Shown one piece after another: positions 12,926 through 21,243 of a DNA stretch of 22,435 nt (position 1 is its first letter; every line of letters starts with the position of its first letter). The position numbers and the translations under genes are program-made. Under the pieces are notes generated by a model. That model worked only from the letters and a program-made list of their open reading frames with translations, was not told where the DNA came from and did no database searches. Source of the stretch: an uncultured Eubacteriales bacterium (GTDB lineage Bacteria; Bacillota; Clostridia; Oscillospirales; Oscillospiraceae); assembly GCA_900320765.1 (NCBI GenBank), contig ONTN01000004.1, positions 1 to 22,435 of the forward strand, given 5' to 3'.

Positions 12926-14572
12926 TCACGAAAGCCCGACGAGCCAGCCGTAAACGCTCTGGCCGCCGTATATAAAGCTGAGCTCAAGGTCGGGGTAAAG
13001 CTTGCCTATGCGCTCCTCAAGCTCGGCCTCCTCGGCCTCGTCCGTATCGACCCCGCGGAACAGGATGCAGGTTTCCCGGTCTCGAATATCCGGCACGGCG
13101 GCAAGCCCGGCTATCAGAGCCTCGATTCTGCTGCCCGCTGCCGAGGCGGGCTCATCGTCAATAAACGAGAGCCAGTCGCCCGCCCTGACGAGCATGCCGT
13201 GATAGGTCGTGTCCTTCGCACTTTTGGCGACGGAGAGGGTGACGACGTTCTCGGCGCCGAGCTCCATCTGCCTTACGCGGTAGTCGATATCCTCGCTGTC
13301 GGGAACGTCCATAGCGAGGGCAAAGTAGCCCTCGACCATGCTCCTTGTGGGAAGGACGGTCACCTTCTTCCCGAGGGAGAGGGCGGCGGCCTGCCTCGCG
13401 GCGAGGGTTATGTTCTTGTTGTTCGGAAGCACGAGGTACCTGTCCGCGTCGGCCGCCTTGAAGGCGGAGACGAACTCCTGAGCGGAGGTGTTCATCGAGG
13501 CGCCCCCGTCGAGTATATCCCCGGCGCCTGCGCCGGAGAAAAGCTCGCGCATACCGTCCCCGTCCGCCACGGTGATGACCTGCAGGGGAACGTGCTTTTT
13601 AACGCTCTTTACCGCGCGGGTGTGTTCGTTGTGCTGCACCTGCATATTATCGAGCTTGAAGGTGATGAACTCGCCGTATTTCTGGGCGAGAGCCATAACG
13701 GCGGAGGGTATCTTCGTGTGGATATGCACCTTGACGCGGCGGTTATCCTGAACGGCGACTATCGAGTTTCCGCGGGCTTCCAGCTTTTTAATAAAGGACG
13801 GGAGGCGGAAATCCTGATCGTAGGCCGGGTCGAGAAGGAGCTGGAGGATGAACTCCATGCAGTAGCCGTCGATAAAGCTGCTGTGCTCGTTGAAAAGGCT
13901 GAGGTCAACGCTCGGCTGCGGGGCTTTCTGCTCAATTTCCTCGCCCGCTCCGGTCAGAACCTCGCCGTTTAAGTACTTCAGCATTCCCTCAACGATGGTG
14001 ATATAGCCGAGGCCGCCGGAATCGACGACTCCCGCCTCCTTAAGCTCGGCCAAAAGCTCGGGAGTATAGGCGAGGGTCTTTCTCATCTCTGCAAGGTACA
14101 TTGAGAGGAGCTGGTCTATCGTCGTCCTTCTCGTTACCTGGCTGCGGATATGCTCGATGCCCTCGCGGGCGACCGTGAGTATAGTGCCCTCGACCGGGCG
14201 GATAACGGAGTTGTACGCCATCTGGTACGCTCTGATAAGGGAGCGCTTTACCTCGCCCGTGTCCGCGGACGGCACTCTTGCAAGCTCCTGCGCGAAGCCG
14301 TTCATAAGCTGGGAGAGGATAACGCCGGAGTTTCCCCGCGCCCCGTACAGCATCCCGGTGCTGACGCTCTGGAGGTATGGGCCGAGCTCCTTTACGGGCT
14401 TTGCGACGTTAAGCCCGTTTTCGAGGGTGAGGCGCATATTCGTGCCGGTATCCCCGTCGGCGACGGGGAAAACGTTCAGTATGTTTATCTTTTCTTCGCT
14501 CGCTTTCAGGCAGGCAAGACCGTTTTTCAGCATGCCTGCCATCAGCGCGCCGTCGACTCTTTTAACGCTCAT
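12926..14572 (-). CDS. fakA: Fatty acid kinase ATP-binding subunit FakA (YloV/DAK2 family)
   Basis: A 548-residue protein of the normal FakA length. FakA phosphorylates fatty acids held by a FakB (DegV) partner, giving acyl-phosphate for PlsY or PlsX. The N-terminal DhaL-like kinase domain (about 1-200) has 'VADGDTGTNM' at 37-46 with Asp39 and Asp41 as metal ligands, 'GARGNSGVILSQL' and 'DSGGLGYITI'. The C-terminal half is the domain that interacts with FakB, with 'VLPNNKNITLAARQA' and 'VLPTRSMVEGYFAL' as in family members. A FakB candidate lies two genes upstream in the same operon. More often this gene sits beside a YloU/Asp23 gene, which is absent here. Confidence 0.93.
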   Translation of the reverse strand: MSVKRVDGALMAGMLKNGLACLKASEEKINILNVFPVADGDTGTNMRLTLENGLNVAKPVKELGPYLQSVSTGMLYGARGNSGVILSQLMNGFAQELARVPSADTGEVKRSLIRAYQMAYNSVIRPVEGTILTVAREGIEHIRSQVTRRTTIDQLLSMYLAEMRKTLAYTPELLAELKEAGVVDSGGLGYITIVEGMLKYLNGEVLTGAGEEIEQKAPQPSVDLSLFNEHSSFIDGYCMEFILQLLLDPAYDQDFRLPSFIKKLEARGNSIVAVQDNRRVKVHIHTKIPSAVMALAQKYGEFITFKLDNMQVQHNEHTRAVKSVKKHVPLQVITVADGDGMRELFSGAGAGDILDGGASMNTSAQEFVSAFKAADADRYLVLPNNKNITLAARQAAALSLGKKVTVLPTRSMVEGYFALAMDVPDSEDIDYRVRQMELGAENVVTLSVAKSAKDTTYHGMLVRAGDWLSFIDDEPASAAGSRIEALIAGLAAVPDIRDRETCILFRGVDTDEAEEAELEERIGKLYPDLELSFIYGGQSVYGWLVGLS

Positions 14573-14595
14573 TAAACTTTGCTCCGATCGGTTTT

Positions 14596-15921
14596 TTATC
14601 TCTTATCCTGCTTTCCTATATCGAGTATAGACCTCGGCAGTATGCGCGAGAGCAGGGTGGAGGCGAGGGTAGCCGCCCCGGCTATCAGGGTGAGGTAGAT
14701 TATCGCACCGGAGTTTTGCTTGAGGGCGGTCAGCACGAGACCCGCGCCGATCCCGGTGGCAACTCCGTCGAACAGGCCCTGAACGGCGAAGTACATCGCG
14801 CTGTTTCCGATGCCGTCCTTCGCCTCCTCGTCAGCCGCGAGCTGGCTCGGCACGGAATACGCCGAGGCGAAGATCGCGCCGATCGCGAAGGAGCAGACAA
14901 GACCGGAGGCTATCGAGAGCACGGTCTTCACCATGCCCGGGGCGAGGAAGGAAACGCCGAACATCGAGAGCATGCCGAGGGAGAATACGATGAAGGTGTA
15001 CCTTATCCCAAAGCCGAAGCCGCGGGTGCGGACGAGCCGGTTATATATCGAAAAGGTCAGCGGCACGGGGATAAAGGCCGCGAGCATAACGAAGATCATG
15101 CTCATTCCGGTGAAGGAGAAATATTCGTTTATCCCGCCGAGAAAGAGCTGAACGCCGAACTGCATAAGGCTGTGCACCAGCATCCACTTTATGAACGACT
15201 TGTTCTTGAAGGTGTGCTTTAATGAGGCAACGAGGCCGACGGTCTTGTACTCCACCTTCTTTTCGTCGAGGTTCGAGGGCTCTTTTATAAGGAAGATGGG
15301 TATGAGCATCGTCGCCGCAAGGGGCAGCACGATAAGGGCGACCCTGCGGATGTTGATCCCGTTTAAGAGCATACGCACGGCGACGTAGCCCACAATGAAA
15401 TATACGATATCGGCTATCGCCTTCACGTTCGAGATAAAGCGCCTGTCTCTCTCCGCGCCCACTATCTCGGTAAAGGTGGCGTAATACGTCGTCATCGTGA
15501 GTGTGTAGAAGGTGTAGAAGAGGCAGAGGACGACGCCGTAATAAACCGTGTTCAGCAGGGTGGCGTGGTCGTTCGGCATAAGGAGGAAGAGAAGGTAGGA
15601 GGCGATCAGGGGGATAAGGCCGATAAGTATCGAGGGCCTGCGACGACCCCATCTGGAGCGGAGCTTATCGGTAAAGGCCGCCATAGGGATATCTATGACC
15701 CCGTCGACCACCTTGGCGATAAAGGCGAAGGTCGCCCACAGCCCGGCGATAACGAGGTCGCGCCCCGCGTAGGTCTGATAGGGTATGACAGCCTCGCCGA
15801 AGCCGCCGACGAGAAGGGCGCTCATAAGATAAGAGCCCATCATAATATTCATAAGGTTTATCCCAAAGCCGGACAGCGCGTATAATAGCATCTGGCTTTT
15901 GCGGGTGAGCTTTCGCATCAT
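14596..15921 (-). CDS. GPH-type MFS transporter (MelB/MFSD2A-like)
   Basis: A 441-residue protein with about 12 membrane segments. The glycoside-pentoside-hexuronide cation symporter signature is present: two Asp residues four apart in helix 2 (Asp73 and Asp77 in 'KVVDGVIDIPMAAFTDK'), as in MelB Asp55/Asp59 and MFSD2A, followed by 'SRWGRRRPSILIG'. Most members carry sugars, but animal MFSD2A carries lysophospholipids. Its position between FakB and FakA in a lipid operon makes a lipid or lipid-precursor cargo possible; this is inference. Start codons ATG ATG overlap the degV stop and follow GGCGGAGGAAAG. Confidence 0.85.
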   Translation of the reverse strand: MMRKLTRKSQMLLYALSGFGINLMNIMMGSYLMSALLVGGFGEAVIPYQTYAGRDLVIAGLWATFAFIAKVVDGVIDIPMAAFTDKLRSRWGRRRPSILIGLIPLIASYLLFLLMPNDHATLLNTVYYGVVLCLFYTFYTLTMTTYYATFTEIVGAERDRRFISNVKAIADIVYFIVGYVAVRMLLNGINIRRVALIVLPLAATMLIPIFLIKEPSNLDEKKVEYKTVGLVASLKHTFKNKSFIKWMLVHSLMQFGVQLFLGGINEYFSFTGMSMIFVMLAAFIPVPLTFSIYNRLVRTRGFGFGIRYTFIVFSLGMLSMFGVSFLAPGMVKTVLSIASGLVCSFAIGAIFASAYSVPSQLAADEEAKDGIGNSAMYFAVQGLFDGVATGIGAGLVLTALKQNSGAIIYLTLIAGAATLASTLLSRILPRSILDIGKQDKR

Positions 15922-16859
15922 TGTCTCTTTCCTCCGGCGGCGAAGTCTTCAAGTATCTTTCTCTCCGCGGAAAGGTCTTTTGATATAGGCTTGCCTGCGT
16001 AGTAGGCTGCCATGAGGCCGGGCCCGATGTTTATGGCGCAGAGGGGATAGACGTCCTTTATGATGACCGCCTTGGGGTGGAACTTCTCCTCAATGAGGCG
16101 CTTATACTCCTCGGCCTCCTTCTGCCTGTTCGTCTGAGCGATGAACACGGTCTGATTTGTTAAATCCTCGCCCGTCTTCTCGATATAGTCGAGGAGGGTG
16201 GCGTAGGCCGTTTTCGCGCCCTTCACCTTGCCTATGACGGTGGTGAGCCCGTTATAGTCAAACTCGCCGATGGGCTTTACTCCGGCAAGGGTGCCGAAGA
16301 ACGCCTTGGCGTGGGTAAGTCTGCCCTTCTTCGCAACGAAGCTGAGATCGTCGAGCCAGCCTGCCTGATGATAGCGGTTCTTATTCGTCTCGAGCCAGTC
16401 GGCAGTCTCGGAAAGGCTCTTGCCCCCGGCGCGGAGCTCGGAGGCGCGGATCGCCATAAGGCCGAAGCCGGGGCCGAAGCGCAGGGAGTCCACACAGACG
16501 ATCTTCGCCTCGGGATATTTCTTCGCGATCTCGGCTGCGGCCTCGCTTGCAAAGCCAAAGGCTCCGCTTATTCCGCTCGAAATGGTCATACAGAGAACGT
16601 CGAGCCCCTCGCGTACCGTCGCCTCGAAGGCCTCGGAGAACTCTGCCACGTTGGCGGGCGAGGTGGTGAAGGAGTTGGGAGCCGCCTTAAGCGCAGTATA
16701 GAACTCTTCCTTCGTGAAGTCGTTCCAGCCGGGCATCGCCTTTTTCTCTGACCCGTCGGGCAGCTTGACGTGGCCGGCGACGACCTTTATGTCGTATTCC
16801 TTCCGGAGCTCCTCTCCGAGGTCGCAGGTGGCGTCGCAGATAATCGCAAAGTTTTTCAT
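15918..16859 (-). CDS. DegV/FakB fatty-acid-binding protein
   Basis: A protein of about 313 residues, DegV family. These proteins bind one fatty acid and present its carboxylate to FakA. The N-terminal 'IICDATCDLGEEL' is the DegV opening (usually D-S-T/S-D-L). 'FTTSPAN' at about 64-70 and 'SSGISGA' at 94-100 are the segments that contact the fatty acid carboxylate. 'CVDSLRFGPGFGLMAIRA' and 'ISIGPG'-like 'INIGPGLMA' towards the C-terminus are also family features. The ATG at 16859 is preferred over one at 16895, because the latter lies within the preceding hydrolase gene and AAAGGAA precedes the former. Co-occurrence with fakA in one operon supports a working Fak pair. Confidence 0.92.
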   Translation of the reverse strand: MKNFAIICDATCDLGEELRKEYDIKVVAGHVKLPDGSEKKAMPGWNDFTKEEFYTALKAAPNSFTTSPANVAEFSEAFEATVREGLDVLCMTISSGISGAFGFASEAAAEIAKKYPEAKIVCVDSLRFGPGFGLMAIRASELRAGGKSLSETADWLETNKNRYHQAGWLDDLSFVAKKGRLTHAKAFFGTLAGVKPIGEFDYNGLTTVIGKVKGAKTAYATLLDYIEKTGEDLTNQTVFIAQTNRQKEAEEYKRLIEEKFHPKAVIIKDVYPLCAINIGPGLMAAYYAGKPISKDLSAERKILEDFAAGGKRQ

Positions 16860-16875
16860 TTTCTGAGTATTCCTT

Positions 16876-17787
16876 TCACTTAACGTATTTATCAATGAAG
16901 TCGAAAAACGGCTTTCTTATTTCCTCGCCACCGGCGATAAAGCACATCGTGTGCTCGGCCCCGGGCGCGATGAGCATGAGCTTGGGAGCGGCTGAGGCGG
17001 CGAAATACCTGCGCCCGTCGCTCATGGGTACGGTGCGATCGCGCCCCCCGTACATAAAGACGGAGGGTATCTTCGACCGGGAAAGAGGGCCGATCACGGT
17101 ATCGTTTATATCCTCCCCGATAAAGATTTTCGCGAGGATACGGATAAAGGGTATCATAATCCGCCCGGGGATATGGTGCTTTTTCGCGATAAGCCGCATC
17201 TGCTCCCGCGGTGAAACGAAGCCGCAGTCGAATGAGAGAGCCTTGACCCTTGTTTCATCGAGCTTGTCGGCGGAAAAGGCTAAAGCCGCGCTTCCCATAC
17301 TGATCCCGTAGATAAAGAAGCTCTTTTCCGCGGCGTTTTTCTCCGCCCAGTCGAGCCAGGTGAGAATATCGTACCGCTCGAGAAGGCCGAAGCCCGTCTT
17401 GCGGCCCCCGCTCTCACCGTGCGCCCGCTCGTCTATCATAAGAAGGCTGTAGCCCCTGTCATAGAGCGCAAGCCCGGAAACGCAGAAGTTCGACATTGCC
17501 GAGGCGTTATACCCGTGGACGAGGATCGCGAGCTTATCCGAGCCGCAGCGATAGTATTTTCCGCGAAGAGTCGTCCCGTCCCGCGCCTCAATGCTCACGG
17601 GCTCAAATCTGAGCGAGCCGAGCCGGGCGGAGGCCTCGTCTATCTCCCGGCGATAGGGAATAAAGTATTTCTTTTTCATCGCGGCCTCGGGGTCGTACCT
17701 TCCGTAAAACGTCAGTATAAAGATCACGATGCAGGGCGCGATATAGAACACGGTTATCGCCGCAAGGGCGATAAGGAGCCATTGCAC
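16876..17787 (-). CDS. Membrane-anchored alpha/beta hydrolase (Ser nucleophile)
   Basis: A 303-residue protein. Residues 1-27 form a hydrophobic N-terminal anchor. The hydrolase domain has 'AILVHGYNAS' (oxyanion hole), 'LLMIDERAHGESGG', the nucleophile elbow 'YGISMGSAA' with Ser163, Asp250 in 'MYGGRDRTVP' and His279 in 'GAEHTM', a complete Ser-Asp-His triad. The family is the BAAT/YqkD-like anchored hydrolases of Firmicutes, whose substrates are mostly unknown; a lipase, thioesterase or deacylase role would fit the operon. It shares domain plan with the second hydrolase at 11973-12917, suggesting paralogues, but keeps Ser. It begins 6 bases after the LRAT-PPTase gene. Confidence 0.85.
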   Translation of the reverse strand: MQWLLIALAAITVFYIAPCIVIFILTFYGRYDPEAAMKKKYFIPYRREIDEASARLGSLRFEPVSIEARDGTTLRGKYYRCGSDKLAILVHGYNASAMSNFCVSGLALYDRGYSLLMIDERAHGESGGRKTGFGLLERYDILTWLDWAEKNAAEKSFFIYGISMGSAALAFSADKLDETRVKALSFDCGFVSPREQMRLIAKKHHIPGRIMIPFIRILAKIFIGEDINDTVIGPLSRSKIPSVFMYGGRDRTVPMSDGRRYFAASAAPKLMLIAPGAEHTMCFIAGGEEIRKPFFDFIDKYVK

Positions 17788-17793
17788 AGTATA

Positions 17794-18828
17794 TCACTTC
17801 ATTTCGTCCGCGCTCATTTGGTGAGCGCCGTTATCGGTAACGCGGTAGAATCTCAGCTTATCGAGCCTTTCGCCCGCGACTGAGACGGAATAGGCGGCGG
17901 GAAGGCAAACGAGCCGTGTCTCCGTCGGGGTCTTTGCGGTGTCTATCTTATGCGGGAAAAAGCTTCCCTTGCCGGAGAGCTTGAATATTGCCTCCTTCTT
18001 CGTCCAAAGCCGGAGAAAGGCTTCGGGATCGGCGGCTTCTTTCAGCTCGGAGACTGTCGAGACCCGCCGGGAGAGCGAGCGGAGCTTATCTCCGTCAGAG
18101 TAGCGGGAAATAAAATCGTCCGCGTTCTCGATATCGATCCCGACAGGGCGGGAGGATACGGCGACGGCGCAGGCGCCCTTAGAGTGCGAGAGCGAAAATT
18201 CGACCCCGTCCGCCGTCCACTTGCCGTCGCGCCGCTTTTTGAAGGAGAGCTCATCTATCCCGAGACCGAGGGAGCGGGACAGAGCCTTTTCAAGGAGCCT
18301 CCAAACGGCGTATTTCTCGCGCTTGGAGCGGGCGTTATTTACTCTTTCGATTTCCGCCTGCCTTTCGGGCGGGAAAACGGGCGAGAGCTCAAGAGTATCG
18401 GGGATCAGGGCGACGTAGATGTCAAGAAAGGGGCGGCTCTGCCACTTTTTCCGAAGCTCCTCCTCCTGCAGGCTGCGCCCGACGCCGAAGAGGCACTCGT
18501 AGGCGAAGTGCTCGCAGTTATTGTGTATTATATCGTAGCCGCCCTCGCCGATGCGCGAGCGGGCGAGAGCGACGGTCTTCTCCCTGGGAAAGCGCTTTTT
18601 CTCCTCCGAGCGGTCGAGCTCAGAGCGCTCGACTATCCCGCCGGCTGAAAAGGTCTCGATATCCGTCGCAAGGACCTTCTTATCGCTTCCGGAGATAAGG
18701 GCGTTTACCGGCGGCTCGCCGAACTGGATGACCTCGTCCTCGGATACGAAGACCCCGTAGTGGTATATAGCGCCGAGCTTTACTCTGACGATATCGCCGG
18801 GGCGGCATTCGTCGGGCGTCCACCTCAT
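17794..18828 (-). CDS. Fusion of LRAT/PLAAT-like acyltransferase domain and 4'-phosphopantetheinyl transferase
   Basis: A 344-residue two-domain protein. Residues 1-130 look like an LRAT-type NlpC/P60 domain: 'GDIVRVKLGAIYHYGVFV' with His23, 'DEVIQF' with Gln35 where vertebrate PLAAT enzymes have a second His, and 'NNCEHFAYECLFG' with Cys105 in the NCEHF signature. PLAAT/LRAT enzymes move acyl chains from phospholipids through a Cys thioester. Residues about 165-344 are a Sfp-type PPTase: 'FSLSHSKG' at 211-218, 'VGIDIE' at 229-234 with metal-binding Asp232, and 'LWTKKEAIFKLSGKG' at 274-288 with Glu279 and Lys283. PPTases transfer phosphopantetheine from CoA to the Ser of carrier proteins. The gene overlaps the ACP gene by 4 bases, so that ACP is the obvious substrate. 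Whether the two halves are cleaved apart is unknown. Family calls are strong; the pathway role is inference. Confidence 0.88.
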   Translation of the reverse strand: MRWTPDECRPGDIVRVKLGAIYHYGVFVSEDEVIQFGEPPVNALISGSDKKVLATDIETFSAGGIVERSELDRSEEKKRFPREKTVALARSRIGEGGYDIIHNNCEHFAYECLFGVGRSLQEEELRKKWQSRPFLDIYVALIPDTLELSPVFPPERQAEIERVNNARSKREKYAVWRLLEKALSRSLGLGIDELSFKKRRDGKWTADGVEFSLSHSKGACAVAVSSRPVGIDIENADDFISRYSDGDKLRSLSRRVSTVSELKEAADPEAFLRLWTKKEAIFKLSGKGSFFPHKIDTAKTPTETRLVCLPAAYSVSVAGERLDKLRFYRVTDNGAHQMSADEMK

Positions 18829-19076
18829 TTAAGCTTTGCCTCGATGTAGTCCGCGACCTCGCCGACCGTGCGGAGGTCCATAATGCCGATATTTGAAAAT
18901 CTTATGCCGAAGCTCTCCTCGGTGGCAATTATGAGGTAGAGCATATCTACGGAGGAGAGGCCGAGCCCGTCCATCAGCCCGGTATCCTCGGAGAAGCCTT
19001 CTGCCGAGCCCTCGCCCATCGTCTCCTCAAGTATCTCGGCGAGCTTTTCTAAAATTTCCTGCCTTGTCATTCGCAT
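18825..19076 (-). CDS. Acyl carrier protein (specialised)
   Basis: An 83-residue carrier protein. Ser42 in 'GLGLSSVDMLYLI' is the expected phosphopantetheine site, and the helix pattern after it ('IIATEESFGIRF') is ACP-like. It has D-type 'LSSVD' rather than the 'ADSLD' of the housekeeping AcpP in this window, so the two are probably not interchangeable. It overlaps the acyl-AMP ligase gene by 10 bases on one side and the LRAT-PPTase gene by 4 bases on the other, indicating that ligase, carrier and PPTase work as one set. A GTGAG ribosome site lies within the end of the ligase gene. Confidence 0.93.
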   Translation of the reverse strand: MRMTRQEILEKLAEILEETMGEGSAEGFSEDTGLMDGLGLSSVDMLYLIIATEESFGIRFSNIGIMDLRTVGEVADYIEAKLK

Positions 19077-20581
19077 TTTTTATATCTCACAATCTTTAAG
19101 CTTTTCGTCCTCTCAAAATCCTTATCGCGGATCTCGATTCGGCTGACCCTCTGGAACGGGGGAAGCTTCGAGTTTATCGCGTTCAGCTCGCTCATTAGTA
19201 TGGCGGGCGCGTCCTCCGCGGGCAGCTTTGCCATCTCGGAGGCTCTCGGAACTACCTCGAGGGCGAGGAAATGCTTGCCGGCCTCGTTCTTATCCTCGAA
19301 TACCTGAGAGTCGGCAACGAGGGAGCATTCGTTGAACTTCGCCTCGAGCTCGGCGGGCGAGACGTTCTCGCCCGTGGGAAGAACGATGACCTCCTTCTTC
19401 CTTCCGGTGATGTATAAAAAGCCGTCCTCGTCTATCCTGGCAAGGTCGCCGGTCTTGAACCAGCCGTCCTCCCATACTCCGGCCTCGTCCTCGCCGATAT
19501 AGCCGTCCATCATATTGTCGCCGCGGATCCAGAGCTCGCCTTCTACGAGCCTGAGCTCCTGATTCGGATAGGGAAGACCGACGGAGTCCGGCTTTTCAAG
19601 CGGGGATACGTTTCCGGAGACGAGGTTAGCCGACTCCGTGAGCCCGTAGCCGGGATAGAGGTCTATCCCGAGGGCGGCGTATTCCTTTATGAGATAGGGG
19701 GGCACGCTTGCCGCCCCGCAGATAATGTACTTGAGGCTGTCGCCCAGCATATTGCGGCGGAATTTCTTCGAGAGGGCGAGCGCCATCTCGGCGAGAGCGG
19801 GAACGATAACGAGGATGGTCGGCTTAAAGTAAGCGATATCGCGGAACATATCCTGATTGTTGCGGCAGATGAAGATCGTGCTCCCGGTGTTCAGCGAGGC
19901 GAGCAGGTTCCTGATAAGGCCGAAAACGTGGGAGAGGGGCAGAACGAGGAGATATCTCATATGGAATATATCCTTGCAGCCGTAGCTGCTGTTAAGTATG
20001 CCCTGCATAACGGCTCTGTTAGAGAGGAGGGCGCCCTTGCTCTTTCCGGTAGTTCCGCCGGTGAACATTATAACGCAGCCGTCCTTGGGACTGACTTCGG
20101 CGACGGGAGAGGGGGTCTCGGCCATATCCTCGGTGGAGATCACGCTGACCTTGGCTCTCTCCGCGGCGAGGGAGCAGTTATCGGAAAGCTCGGGCGCAGC
20201 GACGACAGCCTTGAGCCCGAACTTCATCGAGCAGCCGAAAACCGAGGGGGCGTCGAGGTGCGGGGGCAGAACCGCGGCGGTCGCGCCGAGAGAAACGGCG
20301 GCGATGAAGGCCTTTACGAAGCCGTATGAATTCGGGGCGAAAACTCCGACGCGGTCGCCCTTTTTAACGCCCGCCTCGATAAGCCTCGTCCTGAGCCCGG
20401 CCGCGTCGGCCTCGAGCCTTGCGTAGGTGTATTTCTCCCCGTTATCCTCAACGGCGGTAAGGTCGGCGTACTCCGAGCTCCTCGCCTTCCACATCGCGGC
20501 AAGGCTCGGGTAGCTTACAAGGCGCTCGAGATCCTCGGGGTCCATATATTTTGCCAAAAGGTTATTTGGATCGTATTTCAT
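19067..20581 (-). CDS. Acyl-AMP ligase (acyl-ACP or acyl-CoA synthetase)
   Basis: A 504-residue ANL-superfamily enzyme that activates a carboxylic acid with ATP as acyl-AMP and passes it to a thiol. The phosphate-binding loop 'FTGGTTGKSKG' is at 173-183, 'YGLTES' at 312-317, 'WFKTGDLARIDEDGFLYITG' at 374-393 with Asp379, the hinge 'GRKKEVIVLPTGENVSPAELE' region at 393-413, and the catalytic Lys496 in 'SLKIVR'. The adjacent, overlapping ACP gene suggests that the acceptor is that carrier rather than CoA. The acid could be a fatty acid or an aryl acid; the binding pocket cannot be read with confidence. Confidence 0.92.
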   Translation of the reverse strand: MKYDPNNLLAKYMDPEDLERLVSYPSLAAMWKARSSEYADLTAVEDNGEKYTYARLEADAAGLRTRLIEAGVKKGDRVGVFAPNSYGFVKAFIAAVSLGATAAVLPPHLDAPSVFGCSMKFGLKAVVAAPELSDNCSLAAERAKVSVISTEDMAETPSPVAEVSPKDGCVIMFTGGTTGKSKGALLSNRAVMQGILNSSYGCKDIFHMRYLLVLPLSHVFGLIRNLLASLNTGSTIFICRNNQDMFRDIAYFKPTILVIVPALAEMALALSKKFRRNMLGDSLKYIICGAASVPPYLIKEYAALGIDLYPGYGLTESANLVSGNVSPLEKPDSVGLPYPNQELRLVEGELWIRGDNMMDGYIGEDEAGVWEDGWFKTGDLARIDEDGFLYITGRKKEVIVLPTGENVSPAELEAKFNECSLVADSQVFEDKNEAGKHFLALEVVPRASEMAKLPAEDAPAILMSELNAINSKLPPFQRVSRIEIRDKDFERTKSLKIVRYKKCE

Positions 20582-21243
20582 CGGTGCAGTTCCTCCTCGG
20601 ATAGTTTTTTAAGCTCCAGCTCTTTTTCTCTCAAAAGCGCGGCGACCTCGGCGAGCTTCTGCGGGGCGGGTCTCCGCCCGTATGTCCCGACGACGTCAAG
20701 CGGCTCGCCCACGACGAAGCGGAGTCTTGAGAAAAATGCGCGGCGCGGTTTTTTAATATAAACGGGAAGTATCGGGGCGCCCGAAAGAACGCTCATCAGA
20801 ACGGGGCCGGACTTGAAGCTGTCGATATCCCCACTCCAGTCGATATGCCCCTCGGGAAAGATCGAGACGACCTGGCCGCCCTTGAGGGCGTCGGTTATCA
20901 CGCGGAGCGAGTCGAAGCTCGTGTTCTGCCTGTCTATCGGTATGCAGCGCACAAGGCGGAAAATGAGCCCGCGAAGCTTGGAATCGTAAAATTCCTTCAT
21001 GCATACGAAGCGCTGCCGCCTGTACCACAGGCCGAAGATAAGATACAGTGGATCGAGATAGCTCGTGTGATTCGATAAAACGAGAGCCCCGCCCCTGAGC
21101 TTTGTCTTCGCAAGATCGCTTATATATATGAACTTCGGCCTGAACCAAAGCCAGCCGGTCAGAAAAACGCCGAGCTTTATGAAATCGTAAAAGAAATATT
21201 TAAAGCTAAGAAGCGGCGCCTTATTGCTTTTCTGTTCCTTCAT
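20578..21243 (-). CDS. PlsC-type acyltransferase (copy 2)
   Basis: A 221-residue LPLAT-family acyltransferase. Motif I 'NHTSYLDPL' supplies the catalytic His59 and Asp64. Motif II is near 'RCIPIDRQN', motif III is 'FPEGHIDWSG' at 129-138, and motif IV is near 'PILPVYIK'. An N-terminal hydrophobic patch would bind the membrane. Such enzymes transfer acyl chains from acyl-ACP or acyl-CoA to the free hydroxyl of lysophospholipids. It overlaps plsC copy 1 by 23 bases and the ligase gene by 4 bases. The two copies in this operon are distinct in sequence, so they may have different acceptors or positions. Confidence 0.9.
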   Translation of the reverse strand: MKEQKSNKAPLLSFKYFFYDFIKLGVFLTGWLWFRPKFIYISDLAKTKLRGGALVLSNHTSYLDPLYLIFGLWYRRQRFVCMKEFYDSKLRGLIFRLVRCIPIDRQNTSFDSLRVITDALKGGQVVSIFPEGHIDWSGDIDSFKSGPVLMSVLSGAPILPVYIKKPRRAFFSRLRFVVGEPLDVVGTYGRRPAPQKLAEVAALLREKELELKKLSEEELHR

